Position numbers and translations under genes: made by a program
The notes under the pieces: model-generated
Databases searched by the model: none
Told to the model about the DNA's origin: nothing
Seen by the model: only the letters and a program-made list of their open reading frames with translations
Shown: positions 38,484 through 47,396 of the stretch, piece after piece
How the letters are laid out: each line of letters begins with the position of its first letter
How positions within the stretch are numbered: the stretch's first letter is position 1
DNA from: Pseudothermotoga thermarum DSM 5069
GTDB lineage: Bacteria; Thermotogota; Thermotogae; Thermotogales; DSM-5069
Direction of reading: 5' to 3'
NCBI RefSeq assembly: GCF_000217815.1
Contig: NC_015707.1
Location: forward strand, 62,001-126,000
DNA: 64,000 bases

Positions 38484-39504
38484 GATATTCAACTTTGAAA
38501 AAATAGATGTGGAATATGTTGCACATATTCTTTCGACGGACAAGTATGATCAGGAGCTTTTTGAATTTGCAAATGAAGTCAGGGAAAAGTACGTTGGCAA
38601 ACAGGTTCATATAAGAGGAATAATAGAGTTTTCAAACTATTGTGTTCAAAATTGTCTTTACTGCGGTCTTAGAAGGGACAACAAGAAACTTACAAGATAT
38701 AGAATGAGCCTTCAGGAGATAATCGATAGGGCGAAACTGATAGCAAGTTTTGGAATAAAAACTGTGGTCCTTCAGTCTGGAGAGGATTTTAGCTACACAA
38801 CCGATGATATCTCATATTTGATTAGAGAAATAAAAAAACTGAATGTAGCCATCACTTTAAGTTTGGGAGAGCGTTCCTTTGAAGAGTACAAAGTTTGGAA
38901 AGAACTAGGCGCAGACAGATATTTGATGCGTCATGAAACTGCCAATCCCCAGCTTTATGCAGCTTTGCATCCAAACGACTCTTTTGAGATCAGAAAATCA
39001 CATTTGTTTTATTTGAAAAAACTTGGCTACGAAACTGGTGCGGGTTCGATGGTTGGTCTTCCTGGGCAAACACCGTACGATCTTGCGCTTGATATAGCTT
39101 TTGTGAAGGAATTGGATGCTGATATGATAGGAATTGGGCCTTTTATTCCACATCCAGATACTCCTTTGGCAAACGAAAAAGGCGGCGATCTGAAAACTTG
39201 CTTGAAGATGATCGCGCTTGCAAGAATTGCTGTACCTACTGCTAACATACCAGCGACAACTGCGCTTGGAACGATTAATCCCTTTGGAAGGGAACTTGGT
39301 TTAAAATGGGGTGCCAACGTGATAATGCCAAACATGACCCCAAATCCTTACAGACCAAATTATTCACTTTACCCAGGAAAAATATGTGTGTTTGAAAACG
39401 ACACAGCGTGTGCAAACTGCGTCAAGCAGATCATTAAGCGCGCTGGCTTAATTGTAAGTGACGACTACGGTTATCGCAAAAAAGAAGTAGTGATTGCACT
39501 TTGA
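38467..39504 (+). CDS. hydE: [FeFe] hydrogenase maturase HydE (radical SAM)
   Basis: A 345-residue radical SAM protein of the biotin-synthase type. The cluster motif CVQNCLYCGLRRDN has Cys 59, 63 and 66, and GAGSMVGLPGQTPYDLA is a typical barrel segment. HydE takes part in making the dithiomethylamine bridge of the H-cluster. The GTG at 38467 lies within the end of the small upstream gene, with GAGGTG before it. TM1269 is the structurally known homologue. Confidence 0.96.
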   Translation: MLEKDRIFNFEKIDVEYVAHILSTDKYDQELFEFANEVREKYVGKQVHIRGIIEFSNYCVQNCLYCGLRRDNKKLTRYRMSLQEIIDRAKLIASFGIKTVVLQSGEDFSYTTDDISYLIREIKKLNVAITLSLGERSFEEYKVWKELGADRYLMRHETANPQLYAALHPNDSFEIRKSHLFYLKKLGYETGAGSMVGLPGQTPYDLALDIAFVKELDADMIGIGPFIPHPDTPLANEKGGDLKTCLKMIALARIAVPTANIPATTALGTINPFGRELGLKWGANVIMPNMTPNPYRPNYSLYPGKICVFENDTACANCVKQIIKRAGLIVSDDYGYRKKEVVIAL

Positions 39505-39522
39505 AAAAGGGGTGAAAAAACT

Positions 39523-40773
39523 GTGAGCTTGAACAAAACTCCTCGTTCTGAAAGATTGCACATAGCGATCTTTGGAAGAAGAAACGCAGGAAAATCTAGT
39601 TTGATAAATGCAATCACAGGTCAAAACGTTGCTCTTGTTTCACCTGTTAAGGGTACAACAACTGATCCCGTTTACAAAGCCATGGAATTACTACCGCTTG
39701 GGCCAGTTGTTTTCATAGACACAGCTGGCATTGATGATGAAGGAGAACTTGGAGAACTGCGAAAGAAGAAAACTTGGGAAGTTCTTGGAAAAACTGATGT
39801 TGCTATATTGCTCATCGATAACACAGAAGGTGTTGGAGAGCCTGAAGAAGAAATTTTGAGTGCCATCAAAAAGCAGAAAATTCCAGCGATAGCTGTCTTT
39901 AATAAATGCGATTTAAAGACAATTTCTTCTGATATGCTCTCATTTTACAACGCCAAGTGGGAAATACCTGTTGTTCAAGTTTCTGCTGCCACTGGGGAAG
40001 GTATAGAAAAGCTCAAAGAAATACTCATGCAAACTGCCAAAGCCGATGAAGACCAAGTTTTTATAGTAAAAGATTTGATCTCTCGTGGAGATTTTGTAGT
40101 TTTGGTTGTCCCAATTGATAAATCCGCACCAAAAGGAAGGTTGATATTACCACAGCAACAGACGATAAGAGAGATCATCGACGCGGGTGGGATGGCGGTT
40201 GTCACACAAGAAGATAGACTTAAAGAAACTTTGGATGCGCTCAAAGTCAAACCTCGTCTTGTCATAACCGATTCGCAGGTTTTTCACAAAGTTGCGGCTG
40301 ATACCCCTTTGGATATACCTTTAACTTCCTTTTCCATACTCTTCGCAAGGTATAAAGGAGATCTTGAAGAGCTTGTCAAAGGAACTCAAGCAGTTGAAAA
40401 GTTAAAAGATGGCGATAAAGTTTTGATTGCCGAAGCTTGCACGCATCATCGTTTGGATGATGACATAGCACAGGTGAAAATCCCACGATGGCTAAAACAA
40501 AAGACAGGAAAAAATCTACACATAGACATTGCGAGTGGTGGAGATTTTCCAGAAAATTTAAAAGAATACTCCCTCGTGATTCACTGCGGAGCTTGCATGC
40601 TCAACCGCAGAGAAATGATGCGAAGAATTAGACAAGTTAAGGAAGCCGGTGTACCAATAGTGAATTACGGTGTTTTCATAGCATATGTTCAGGGAATATT
40701 GAACAGAGTTTTACAACCCTTTCGAAAATTGAGAAACGCGTTAAAAGAAGAAGAAGAGACAAAAGTTGTATAA
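39523..40773 (+). CDS. hydF: [FeFe] hydrogenase maturation GTPase HydF
   Basis: A 416-residue GTPase and scaffold for the H-cluster precursor. P-loop GRRNAGKSS (18-26), the DTAGIDDEGELG switch and FNKCDL (NKxD) form the GTPase domain. A dimerisation domain and the C-terminal Fe-S site (ACTHHRLDDD, then IHCGACMLNR, the CxH...CxxC pattern) follow. The GTG at 39523 follows AAAAAGGGGTG. It closes a complete maturation operon beside the structural genes; in T. maritima hydF lies elsewhere. An IS remnant begins 17 bases after its stop. Confidence 0.96.
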   Translation: MSLNKTPRSERLHIAIFGRRNAGKSSLINAITGQNVALVSPVKGTTTDPVYKAMELLPLGPVVFIDTAGIDDEGELGELRKKKTWEVLGKTDVAILLIDNTEGVGEPEEEILSAIKKQKIPAIAVFNKCDLKTISSDMLSFYNAKWEIPVVQVSAATGEGIEKLKEILMQTAKADEDQVFIVKDLISRGDFVVLVVPIDKSAPKGRLILPQQQTIREIIDAGGMAVVTQEDRLKETLDALKVKPRLVITDSQVFHKVAADTPLDIPLTSFSILFARYKGDLEELVKGTQAVEKLKDGDKVLIAEACTHHRLDDDIAQVKIPRWLKQKTGKNLHIDIASGGDFPENLKEYSLVIHCGACMLNRREMMRRIRQVKEAGVPIVNYGVFIAYVQGILNRVLQPFRKLRNALKEEEETKVV

Positions 40774-40790
40774 TTTTTCATAAGAGGACC

Positions 40791-41384
40791 TGTCAACTTA
40801 AGAAGGAAAACTGCACTAATAGAAGAAATGGAAATAGCCACTTCACTATGTCCTCATCCCTCCTTTTGTACCATAACCTGCTTATGTTAAAACGCCTCAG
40901 CCTGTACCTTGTTATCCCTATCACGCTCTCAACAAGACTTCTTTCCCCAAACCTCTCATGCTCGTGTTCCCAATATCCCATATTCTTTTTTCTCGCTTCC
41001 CAGTACCATGGCCCTTGCTTTGCCTTTCTCTCGTGTCTTACTGACCAACGCATAGATCACTTTCTTCCTCTTAACCTCATTTATGTTCACCTTCATCTTG
41101 TCTATAGCTACTACTGCATTGCCTTCTATCTTCTCAGCATTCATCCTTGTCCACCATTTCCTCAAGGCTTCATGACTGACTCCAATTATGGCTGCTGCCT
41201 TCCTTAATGCAAGTTCATACTTTCGCCTCATGTGGAACTCTTTGTCTTTGAAAAAGGTTTGGTATAATTTGGTATAGGTACTCGGTGATATTTGTTGTTG
41301 TAACTTTCATCTTTACGGGAACCTCCTTTCGGTGAGAAGGTTGGTTCCCGTTTATTTTATCTTATTCCCCAGCTTAAGTTGACA
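40791..41384 (-). mobile_element. Defective IS element (IS6-like), copy 1
   Basis: Inverted ends TGTCAACTTAAG (40791-40802) and CTTAAGTTGACA (41373-41384) enclose 594 bases. Inside is a broken minus-strand transposase. A hairpin with arms CGGGAACC/GGTTCCCG sits in the right subterminal region. No target duplication is evident: the left flank is hydF plus 17 bases, and the right flank is the middle of an fdhA gene. This suggests that a deletion next to the element removed the fdhA 5' part. Confidence 0.8.
40793..41310 (-). pseudogene. Transposase pseudogene of IS copy 1
   Basis: The frame starts at the ATG ending at 41310 behind AAAGGAGG. A 10-base insertion (near 41262-41271, absent from copy 2) breaks it after about 15 codons. 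It resumes as MRRKYELALRKAAAIIGVS (helix-turn-helix) and AVVAIDKMKVNINEV (first catalytic Asp region). It is then shifted and internally deleted before HERFGERSLVESV, the last catalytic segment. The pieces resemble IS6/IS240-type enzymes. It cannot encode an active protein. Confidence 0.8.
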
Positions 41385-41390
41385 CCTCCA

Positions 41391-42139
41391 CAAACATGCC
41401 CATGTCATATTCCCTGTTGCATCGTTTTTGGAAAAAGATGGAACTTTCACAAACACAGAAAGAAGAGTACAAAGAGTTAGAAAAGCCTTTGATCCAATAG
41501 GTGAAAGTAAACCAGACTGGCAGGTTATCATGGAACTTTCTAACAGAATGGGATATCCAATGAACTATAAATCTCCAGAGGAAATCATGGAAGAAATCCG
41601 TTCCTTAACGCCGATATATGGAGGTATAACGTATGCAAGAATAAGAGGAAAAAGGTTTGCAATGGCCTTGCAGAACCTTGGAAGACCCTGGTACATCGAT
41701 ACTTCATGTCTCAAGATTCAGCACACCAGATGGACTTGCAAAGTTTTTCGCCGTCGAATACCGAGAATCTCCAGAACTTCCAGACAAAGAATACCCATTC
41801 TTCCTTACAACTGGTAGGTTGCTCTTCCATTTCCATACTGGAACGATGACAAGAAGAAGCACCATTGCCAAGTACATAAATGAACCCTATGTGGAGATAA
41901 ATCCAAAAGACGCACAAGAACTTGGGATAAAGGATGGCGACGAAATCTATGTTGTTTCAAGGCGTGGAAGAGTCAAAAGCAAGGCAAAAGTTACTGAAAA
42001 AGTCCCTGAAAGAACTGTTTTCAGCACATTCCATTTCTTCGAAACACCAATCAACGAACTTACTTTGGCAGATCCACTGGATCCGGTTGCAAAAATTCCA
42101 AACTTTAAAGTGAGTGCCGTGAGGATAGAAAAAGCATGA
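41391..42139 (+). pseudogene. fdhA: Formate dehydrogenase alpha subunit, C-terminal remnant (truncated and frameshifted)
   Basis: Only the last third of a molybdopterin-dependent formate dehydrogenase remains. It begins KHAHVIFPVASFLEKDGTF, then NTERRVQRVRKAFDPIG. After GITYARIRGK the frame shifts by one at a run of five A (41649-41653) to continue GLQWPCRTLEDPGTSILHV, then FLTTGRLLFHFHTGTMTRR and a molybdopterin-binding domain to 42139. The Fe-S domains and the active-site Sec/Cys are missing, so it is not a working enzyme. It abuts the IS on its left and overlaps mobA by ATGA. Confidence 0.88.
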
Positions 42140-42687
42140 TAGCGGTGATTTTGAACGGCGGGAGATCAACTAGATTTGGCGAGGACAAAAGCAACTTTTC
42201 CATAGGCAACTTGACGATGGTTGAAGTTGTCTTTAACAAGCTGTGTGAAGTTTTTGAAAAAGTTATTTTGGTCGGCAAACCCCATCCAAAACTCCCTTAT
42301 GTTGTTGACAAATATTTCAAAGGGCCGGTCGGAGGTCTTCTGACCGCCCTTGAACTTCTCGATGAAGATGTCTTTCTAATCGGTTGTGATATGCCGTGCG
42401 TTATGCCTGAGGTTGTCAAAAGGATGTTGAAGTTCTTCAACAACGATGTTGACGCAGTTGTGCCAATGCTTTCTGATGGGTTTCACCCACTTCATGCGAT
42501 TTATTCAAAAAGGATGGAAAAGCATCTGCGCAAAAGTCTTCTTGAGGACTGTTCTTTCAAAACAGCCTTCAAGTATGCAAGAGTTGTATTTCTCACTGAG
42601 GAAGATTTCAAGGATATAAAAGGGTGGCAGAAAAGTTTTATAAATATCAATACCAAAGCCGATTTGAAATTGCTGGAGGTAATATGA
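42136..42687 (+). CDS. mobA: Molybdenum cofactor guanylyltransferase MobA
   Basis: A 183-residue nucleotidyltransferase that attaches GMP to molybdopterin to form the guanine dinucleotide cofactor of formate dehydrogenases. The glycine-rich LNGGRSTRFGEDK (about 6-18), GPVGGLLTALE and IGCDMPCVMPEVV segments are the family's GTP-binding and metal sites. The frame is intact although its client fdhA is broken. It overlaps fdhA and fdhD by four bases each. Confidence 0.9.
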   Translation: MIAVILNGGRSTRFGEDKSNFSIGNLTMVEVVFNKLCEVFEKVILVGKPHPKLPYVVDKYFKGPVGGLLTALELLDEDVFLIGCDMPCVMPEVVKRMLKFFNNDVDAVVPMLSDGFHPLHAIYSKRMEKHLRKSLLEDCSFKTAFKYARVVFLTEEDFKDIKGWQKSFININTKADLKLLEVI

Positions 42688-43442
42688 AGGTAAAAATTTT
42701 CAAATGCTTTACCGAAGGATTTTGTGAATGCTTTGAAGATTTGGTAATCGACGATTCACTGATAAGAGTTCATTTGAACGGTGAATTTCTTTTTGAAACC
42801 CACTGTTTAGCAGAGGATGTAGAAGAGTTTGTGCTTGGATATATGGTCTTCAAAGGAATAAGGCCTGTGAAGTGGTCCTTTTCCTTCGATGGAGTGAATG
42901 CCAATTTGAACCTTCACGAATTTAAACTTTTCAAAAGTCCGATGCTTGTCAAATTTACCCCTTGTATGAACGCGATAAAAGAACTTCAGGAATTTCAGAA
43001 TTTTTCACTCGAAGAATTACCTTTCAAAACCAAAATTAGAACTTCAGCAGTTTTGAAAGCTATGGATCACCTTTTGAACGATGAGCTTCACAAGAAAACC
43101 GGAGCGGTTCACCTTGCTGGTCTGTACGATAGTGCTGGAGAACCATTGGTGAAATTTCAAGACATAGGAAGGCACAACGCTGTGGATAAAGTCGTGGGAT
43201 GGATGGTTAAAAACAATGTTGATCCAACTGGTAAGATCCTTCTTTCAAGCGGAAGGTTGCCGTACGACATGGTGGTGAAAGCCGTTCACGCTGGCGTAGA
43301 AGTTCTTGCTTCAAAAGCACCTGCTATGGCAAGTGCGATTCAATTGGCTGAAAAACTGAATTTGACTTTAATTGGTTTTGTGAGAGAGGGAAGAATGAAC
43401 GTTTACACACATCCTGAAAGGGTTGAGGAGGTGGAAGGATGA
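42684..43442 (+). CDS. fdhD: Formate dehydrogenase accessory protein FdhD
   Basis: A 252-residue sulfurtransferase-like protein that in E. coli sulfurates the cofactor of formate dehydrogenase. The conserved core is present: GAVHLAGLYDSAGEPLVKFQDIGRHNAVDKVVGW, LLSSGRLPYDMVVKA and ASKAPAMASAIQLAEKLNL. The CxxC pair known in E. coli FdhD is not visible; the equivalent region reads VKFTPCMNAIKEL with one Cys. The ATG at 42684 follows CTGGAGGT. Confidence 0.9.
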   Translation: MKVKIFKCFTEGFCECFEDLVIDDSLIRVHLNGEFLFETHCLAEDVEEFVLGYMVFKGIRPVKWSFSFDGVNANLNLHEFKLFKSPMLVKFTPCMNAIKELQEFQNFSLEELPFKTKIRTSAVLKAMDHLLNDELHKKTGAVHLAGLYDSAGEPLVKFQDIGRHNAVDKVVGWMVKNNVDPTGKILLSSGRLPYDMVVKAVHAGVEVLASKAPAMASAIQLAEKLNLTLIGFVREGRMNVYTHPERVEEVEG

Positions 43443-44227
43443 AAACCCCAGCGGAAGTACAAAAGGTGATTGTAGAGGAAGTGTCGGTCAAGAAGGCTAA
43501 CCTTTCGATCCTACAAATGGTCTTATTGGGAATCCTTGCAGGTATGTACATCGGTTTTGGAGGGATACTCATGCTCACAGTCTCAACACAAGTCGAACCA
43601 TTTGGCTTGAAAAGGTTTTTAGGAGGAGCTGTGTTCAGTCTAGGACTGATGTTAATCGTCATAGCTGGTGCGGAGCTTTTCACCGGCAACGTTCTCATGC
43701 TCACCTCTCTTTATGCCAAAAAGATCACGCTTGGTAAGATGCTGAGGAACTGGGGGGTAGTTTACCTTGCAAACTTGGTTGGTTCTATTCTCATAGCTTG
43801 GATGTACGTTCAAACTCATATTTAGGGAAATGCCAATTTTGTAAACGATCTTGGAAAATTCGCCGTATCAGTTGCAAACACAAAAGTAACTTTGTCTTTT
43901 GGAGAGATTTTCTTCAGGGCTATTTTGTGTAACATTTTGGTTGACCTAGCAGTTATACTTTCCCTCGCAGCAGACAGTGTTGAGGGTAAAATCCTTGGCA
44001 TTTTCTTCCCGATAATGGGATTTGTTACGATGGGATTTGAACATAGTGTTGCGAACATGTCTTTGATTCCAATTGGGTTGTTCATAAAAAGTGTTTCAAA
44101 CTTTGGCCCAGATACCTTAACATGGGCAGGCTTTTGGAAAAACATAGCAGCAGCAACACTTGGCAACATCGTCGGCCCTGGTATCCACTTTATGGTTCCA
44201 AACCTCAAAGTTGAAATACCGTTTTAA
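43439..44227 (+). pseudogene. focA: Formate/nitrite transporter (FocA family) split by an in-frame stop
   Basis: The first 128 codons encode the N-terminal half (GMYIGFGGILMLTVS, GLMLIVIAGAELFTGNVLML, NWGVVYLANLVGS, the FNT signature). The frame then meets TAG at 43823-43825. Without any frame change it continues GNANFVNDLGKFAVSVA, FRAILCNILVDLAV, FFPIMGFVTMGFEHSVANMS and GFWKNIAAATLGNIVGPG to 44227. A single base change explains the break. A channel from 128 residues would lack half its helices. It ends just before a strong terminator. Confidence 0.9.
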
Positions 44228-44258
44228 AAAGCCCCGGTTTTTCCGGGGCTTTATTTTT
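44228..44258 (+). terminator. Terminator after the formate island
   Basis: Stem AAAGCCCCGG (44228-44237) and CCGGGGCTTT (44243-44252) with loop TTTTT, followed by TTATTTTTT. A strong intrinsic terminator. Confidence 0.9.
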
Positions 44259-44377
44259 TGTTGAGACCAAGGGAACAGTTACATTAAACATGTAAACACA
44301 AGATTACTTACAACGTTATGCGCGTTTTTAGACTATTTATACGCTTTTGAAAACTTTTTCTTTCTGGTATTTCTGGT

Positions 44378-44407
44378 TTGGATATTTTTAAACTGATGAA
44401 ATATAAT
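44378..44407 (+). promoter_or_regulatory. Promoter of the rsmH-ftsI unit
   Basis: TTGGAT (44378-44383), 18 bases, then TATAAT (44402-44407). The 12-mer AGCGGAGCGAAT occurs just before rsmH (44423-44434) and again at its end (45303-45314). The rest of the 44259-44377 stretch shows nothing else that I can name. Confidence 0.6.
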
Positions 44408-44439
44408 TTTACCAGAATATTCAGCGGAGCGAATACGTT

Positions 44440-45318
44440 ATGGAAACGATACACGTTCCAGTTATGGTAAACGAAGTTCTCCAGAGCTTTAAAGGCTTAA
44501 ATGGAATTTTTTTAGATTGTACTGTTGGACTAGGTGGTCATGCTGAGGCTTTGTTGAAAAATTTTCAAGAAAGTGTAGTTGTTGGTTTGGACGTTGACGA
44601 AGAAGCTTTAGCAATAGCGAAGCAAAGGTTAGCGGAGTACGAAAAGCAAGGTAGAGTATATCTTTTCAATTGTTCTTACGTTGACGCAGTAGATGTTCTA
44701 AAGACTTTAAAAATAGATAAAGTCGTAGGAATTTTGATGGACCTAGGTGTGTCAACACTACAACTTGTCAAAAGTGAACGTGGTTTTTCTTTCTTGATGG
44801 ATGGACCGTTGGACATGCGAATGAACAAAAACCAATCTTTAACAGCGTACGACGTTGTGAACAAATGGGATGAAGACGAACTTAGAAGAATTATTTTTGA
44901 GTACGGCGAAGAAAAAAGATACGCACGACGTATAGCGAGTTTTATAGTTAAAAACAGACCAATATCTTCAACGAGTGAACTTGTAAAAGTTATAGCGAAA
45001 GCCTTGCCGCCGGAAGCAAAACGCAATAGAAAAAGACATTTTGCCACAAAAGTTTTTCAAGCGATAAGAATAGCAGTGAACAACGAGCTTGAAAATTTAA
45101 AAAGATTTCTTTCATTTGCGCCAGAACTTTTGCAAGTGGGGGGAAGAATAGCGGTAATTTCCTTTCATTCGTTGGAGGATAGGTTGGTTAAACAGGCGTT
45201 TAAGACCGATTCAAGGTTGAGAGTTTTAACTAAAAAACCAATGGTTCCAAGTACTGAAGAAATAAAGAATAATCCAAAGTCGCGTAGTGCAAAGTTAAGG
45301 GTAGCGGAGCGAATTTGA
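44440..45318 (+). CDS. rsmH: 16S rRNA (cytosine-1402-N4)-methyltransferase RsmH
   Basis: A 292-residue SAM-dependent methyltransferase (MraW). It starts HVPVMVNEVLQSF, with the SAM site FLDCTVGLGGHAEALL, the signature MDLGVSTLQL, GFSFLMDGPLDMRMN, and ISFHSLEDRLVKQAF near the end. It is the usual first or second gene of the division and cell-wall cluster, and here heads it without mraZ. Two bacterial division-type genes follow. Confidence 0.95.
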   Translation: METIHVPVMVNEVLQSFKGLNGIFLDCTVGLGGHAEALLKNFQESVVVGLDVDEEALAIAKQRLAEYEKQGRVYLFNCSYVDAVDVLKTLKIDKVVGILMDLGVSTLQLVKSERGFSFLMDGPLDMRMNKNQSLTAYDVVNKWDEDELRRIIFEYGEEKRYARRIASFIVKNRPISSTSELVKVIAKALPPEAKRNRKRHFATKVFQAIRIAVNNELENLKRFLSFAPELLQVGGRIAVISFHSLEDRLVKQAFKTDSRLRVLTKKPMVPSTEEIKNNPKSRSAKLRVAERI

Positions 45319-45332
45319 AAGGAGGTTAAGGA

Positions 45333-45617
45333 TTGGCTTTAGTTAAGTCACAAGTTAAGCGGAGCGTTAAAGCCGGCACGCGTACCCTTGTTTTAAGTCT
45401 TCCAAAGTTTATGCTCCTTCTTCTGTTCGTTACCGTGGTTCTAGCCATGGGAATACCAACTGTCAAACTCGTTATTGAATCTGCAAAGTTAGCCCAAGAA
45501 AACAGGGTACTTGAATCGCGCATCAACGAGATGCAGCTGCAGTTAAAGCAACTTGAAGAACTTCAAGCTCTTTTGCTTTCAAAACATGAAATTGTCAGAG
45601 TGAAAGATGGCGAATAA
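45333..45617 (+). CDS. FtsL-like division protein
   Basis: A 94-residue bitopic protein with a basic cytoplasmic start. A membrane segment lies at about 26-46 (FMLLLLFVTVVLAMGIPTV), and a coiled-coil outer part at about 50-85 (LAQENRVLESRINEMQLQLKQLEEL). Size, topology and position between rsmH and ftsI fit FtsL, whose sequence is poorly conserved. The TTG at 45333 follows AAAGGAGG. It overlaps ftsI by 11 bases. Confidence 0.68.
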   Translation: MALVKSQVKRSVKAGTRTLVLSLPKFMLLLLFVTVVLAMGIPTVKLVIESAKLAQENRVLESRINEMQLQLKQLEELQALLLSKHEIVRVKDGE

Positions 45618-47382
45618 CCCAACAGGTACGCGGGTAAAATTCATATTTTTCCTTTCCTGTGTTTTTGTGGGGGTAGGAATATCAAACCTTATTCTGCAAG
45701 GTTTAGGGTTACCTGCTGTTTATTCGTTGACCTTCAAAGTTCCATCCACCAGAGGTAAGATTTTCGATGTGTATGGAAGACTTTGTGCATACGACGAGAT
45801 TGTTTACAGTGCTTATCTTGATGTCGATTTTCTCAAATCGCGTTTCAAAGAGCGATTGATGCCACATTTAAAACTTTTGATTGCTAATTTTTCTTTACCA
45901 TACTCTCCCGAACAGTTGCTTTCAAATTCTAAGAGGTTTGTAAAACTTGGCCAAGCTAAGGAACGTGATGAATTACTTTCAAAAGTTCCAACGGAGTTGA
46001 TACCTTTCGTTTCAATTGAATATGAAACTGTTAGAAAGCGCTTTGAAGACTATGGGATGGGAAAAATTCTTGGAAAAGTTATTGATGGAAAGGGATTTGG
46101 AGGAGTTGAAGAAGCTTTGAACTCAACTTTGGCAAGGCAAAAAGATGGAAAGATCAGAATCAGGTATAAAGGTTTCTTAACCACAACTTTGGTGATTGAG
46201 ACGATTGCCTCACCGCGAAATGGTAAAGATATCAGCTTAACCATAGATTTGGACCTACAGAAAATAGCTTACGAAGAAATTAAAAATGCTGTTCAAAAAA
46301 ACAGAGCAGTATCTGGTGGAGTAATAATCTTAGAAACAAAAACAGGTAAAATTCGTGCTATGGTTACCACAAGAGAATGGAACGATGCAATCATGGGATA
46401 CTTTGAGCCAGGGTCTGCAATAAAACCAATTGTTTATGCAATAGCTCTTGAAGAAAAAATTGTAGATTTACAAACAATTTTTCAATGTGAAGGAAAGATA
46501 AAGCCCATTGATGATGTGGATATTGTCGTTCGAGATTTGTACGTTCACGGTAAAGTTGATCTGACCGAAGCACTTGTTGAATCCTGTAACAGTGCAACGA
46601 TCCTTTTAGCAAGGCAAATCAAAGAAAAACTAGGAGATTACAACTACTACCAGTGGCTTGAAAAATTTGGTTTTGGAAAACCAACCAAGGTTCAGCTTGC
46701 CGGAGAAATCTCAGGAGTACTGAGAAAGCCAGAGAGTTGGTCAAAAATAGACTTTGCCATGATTTCGATAGGTCAAAGCATTGGAACAACTCCGCTTCAA
46801 TTTGCCGCAGCTTTCAACACGATTGCCAACCGAGGAGTTTACGTTGCTCCAACAATAATTGAGGATTTTGAAACAGAAAAAAGAAAAGTTTTAAGCCCAG
46901 AAGTTTGTGACAAAATCGTTCAGATTCTTCATCAAGTTGTAGAACGTGGTACCGGTGTTAGAGCAAAAGTTCCAAACGTCGGCATAGCTGGAAAGACTGG
47001 CACTGCCCAAAAAGTTGCCGCTGGTGAGGATAAGTATTATTCAATTTTTGCAGGTTTTTTTCCGTATGAAGATCCGCAATATACCATTTTGGTTTGGTTG
47101 GATGAACCTTCGGCAAATGCATATTTAGCTGGTGAAGTGGCGGCGCCAATTTTTGCAAAAATTGTTCAAAGAATAACTAAGCTTTCAAGGGAACAAGTGA
47201 TAAGCTTTCAAGAAGGTTTAATGCCAGATTTAAGAGGTTTAACCGTTAAGGACGCTTTGTTCATCTTAAAGCAGCTGAACGTCGAGGAAATAGAAATAGT
47301 TGGTACAGGCATCGTGAAAAATCAATACCCACCTCCCGGGTCAGTGGAGCTTGAAAAGGTCATACTTTTCCTAGGTTATTGA
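45607..47382 (+). CDS. ftsI: Penicillin-binding protein 2/FtsI-type transpeptidase with PASTA domain
   Basis: A 591-residue class B PBP for septal peptidoglycan. One membrane anchor spans about 10-30. The N-terminal RGKIFDVYGRLCA start follows. The transpeptidase motifs are SAIK (270-273), SCN (326-328) and KTG (463-465). A C-terminal PASTA domain starts at about 535 (LMPDLRGLTVKDALFIL). Its place after the FtsL-like gene supports a role in division. Confidence 0.92.
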   Translation: MANNPTGTRVKFIFFLSCVFVGVGISNLILQGLGLPAVYSLTFKVPSTRGKIFDVYGRLCAYDEIVYSAYLDVDFLKSRFKERLMPHLKLLIANFSLPYSPEQLLSNSKRFVKLGQAKERDELLSKVPTELIPFVSIEYETVRKRFEDYGMGKILGKVIDGKGFGGVEEALNSTLARQKDGKIRIRYKGFLTTTLVIETIASPRNGKDISLTIDLDLQKIAYEEIKNAVQKNRAVSGGVIILETKTGKIRAMVTTREWNDAIMGYFEPGSAIKPIVYAIALEEKIVDLQTIFQCEGKIKPIDDVDIVVRDLYVHGKVDLTEALVESCNSATILLARQIKEKLGDYNYYQWLEKFGFGKPTKVQLAGEISGVLRKPESWSKIDFAMISIGQSIGTTPLQFAAAFNTIANRGVYVAPTIIEDFETEKRKVLSPEVCDKIVQILHQVVERGTGVRAKVPNVGIAGKTGTAQKVAAGEDKYYSIFAGFFPYEDPQYTILVWLDEPSANAYLAGEVAAPIFAKIVQRITKLSREQVISFQEGLMPDLRGLTVKDALFILKQLNVEEIEIVGTGIVKNQYPPPGSVELEKVILFLGY

Positions 47383-47396
47383 TTTTGCTCAGCTTG

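Noticed and set aside
40791-41384. A MITE or non-coding mobile element
   Set aside because: Recognisable transposase pieces, including the helix-turn-helix and catalytic segments, show that it is a decayed IS rather than a MITE.
41391-42139. Two separate small genes (41428-41817 and 41657-42139) within the fdhA remnant
   Set aside because: They are consecutive parts of one formate dehydrogenase sequence joined by a one-base frameshift, not independent proteins.
43823-43825. The in-frame TAG in the formate channel as a pyrrolysine or programmed readthrough site
   Set aside because: No pyrrolysine genes or readthrough context are visible, and the neighbouring fdhA is also broken; decay or sequencing error is simpler.
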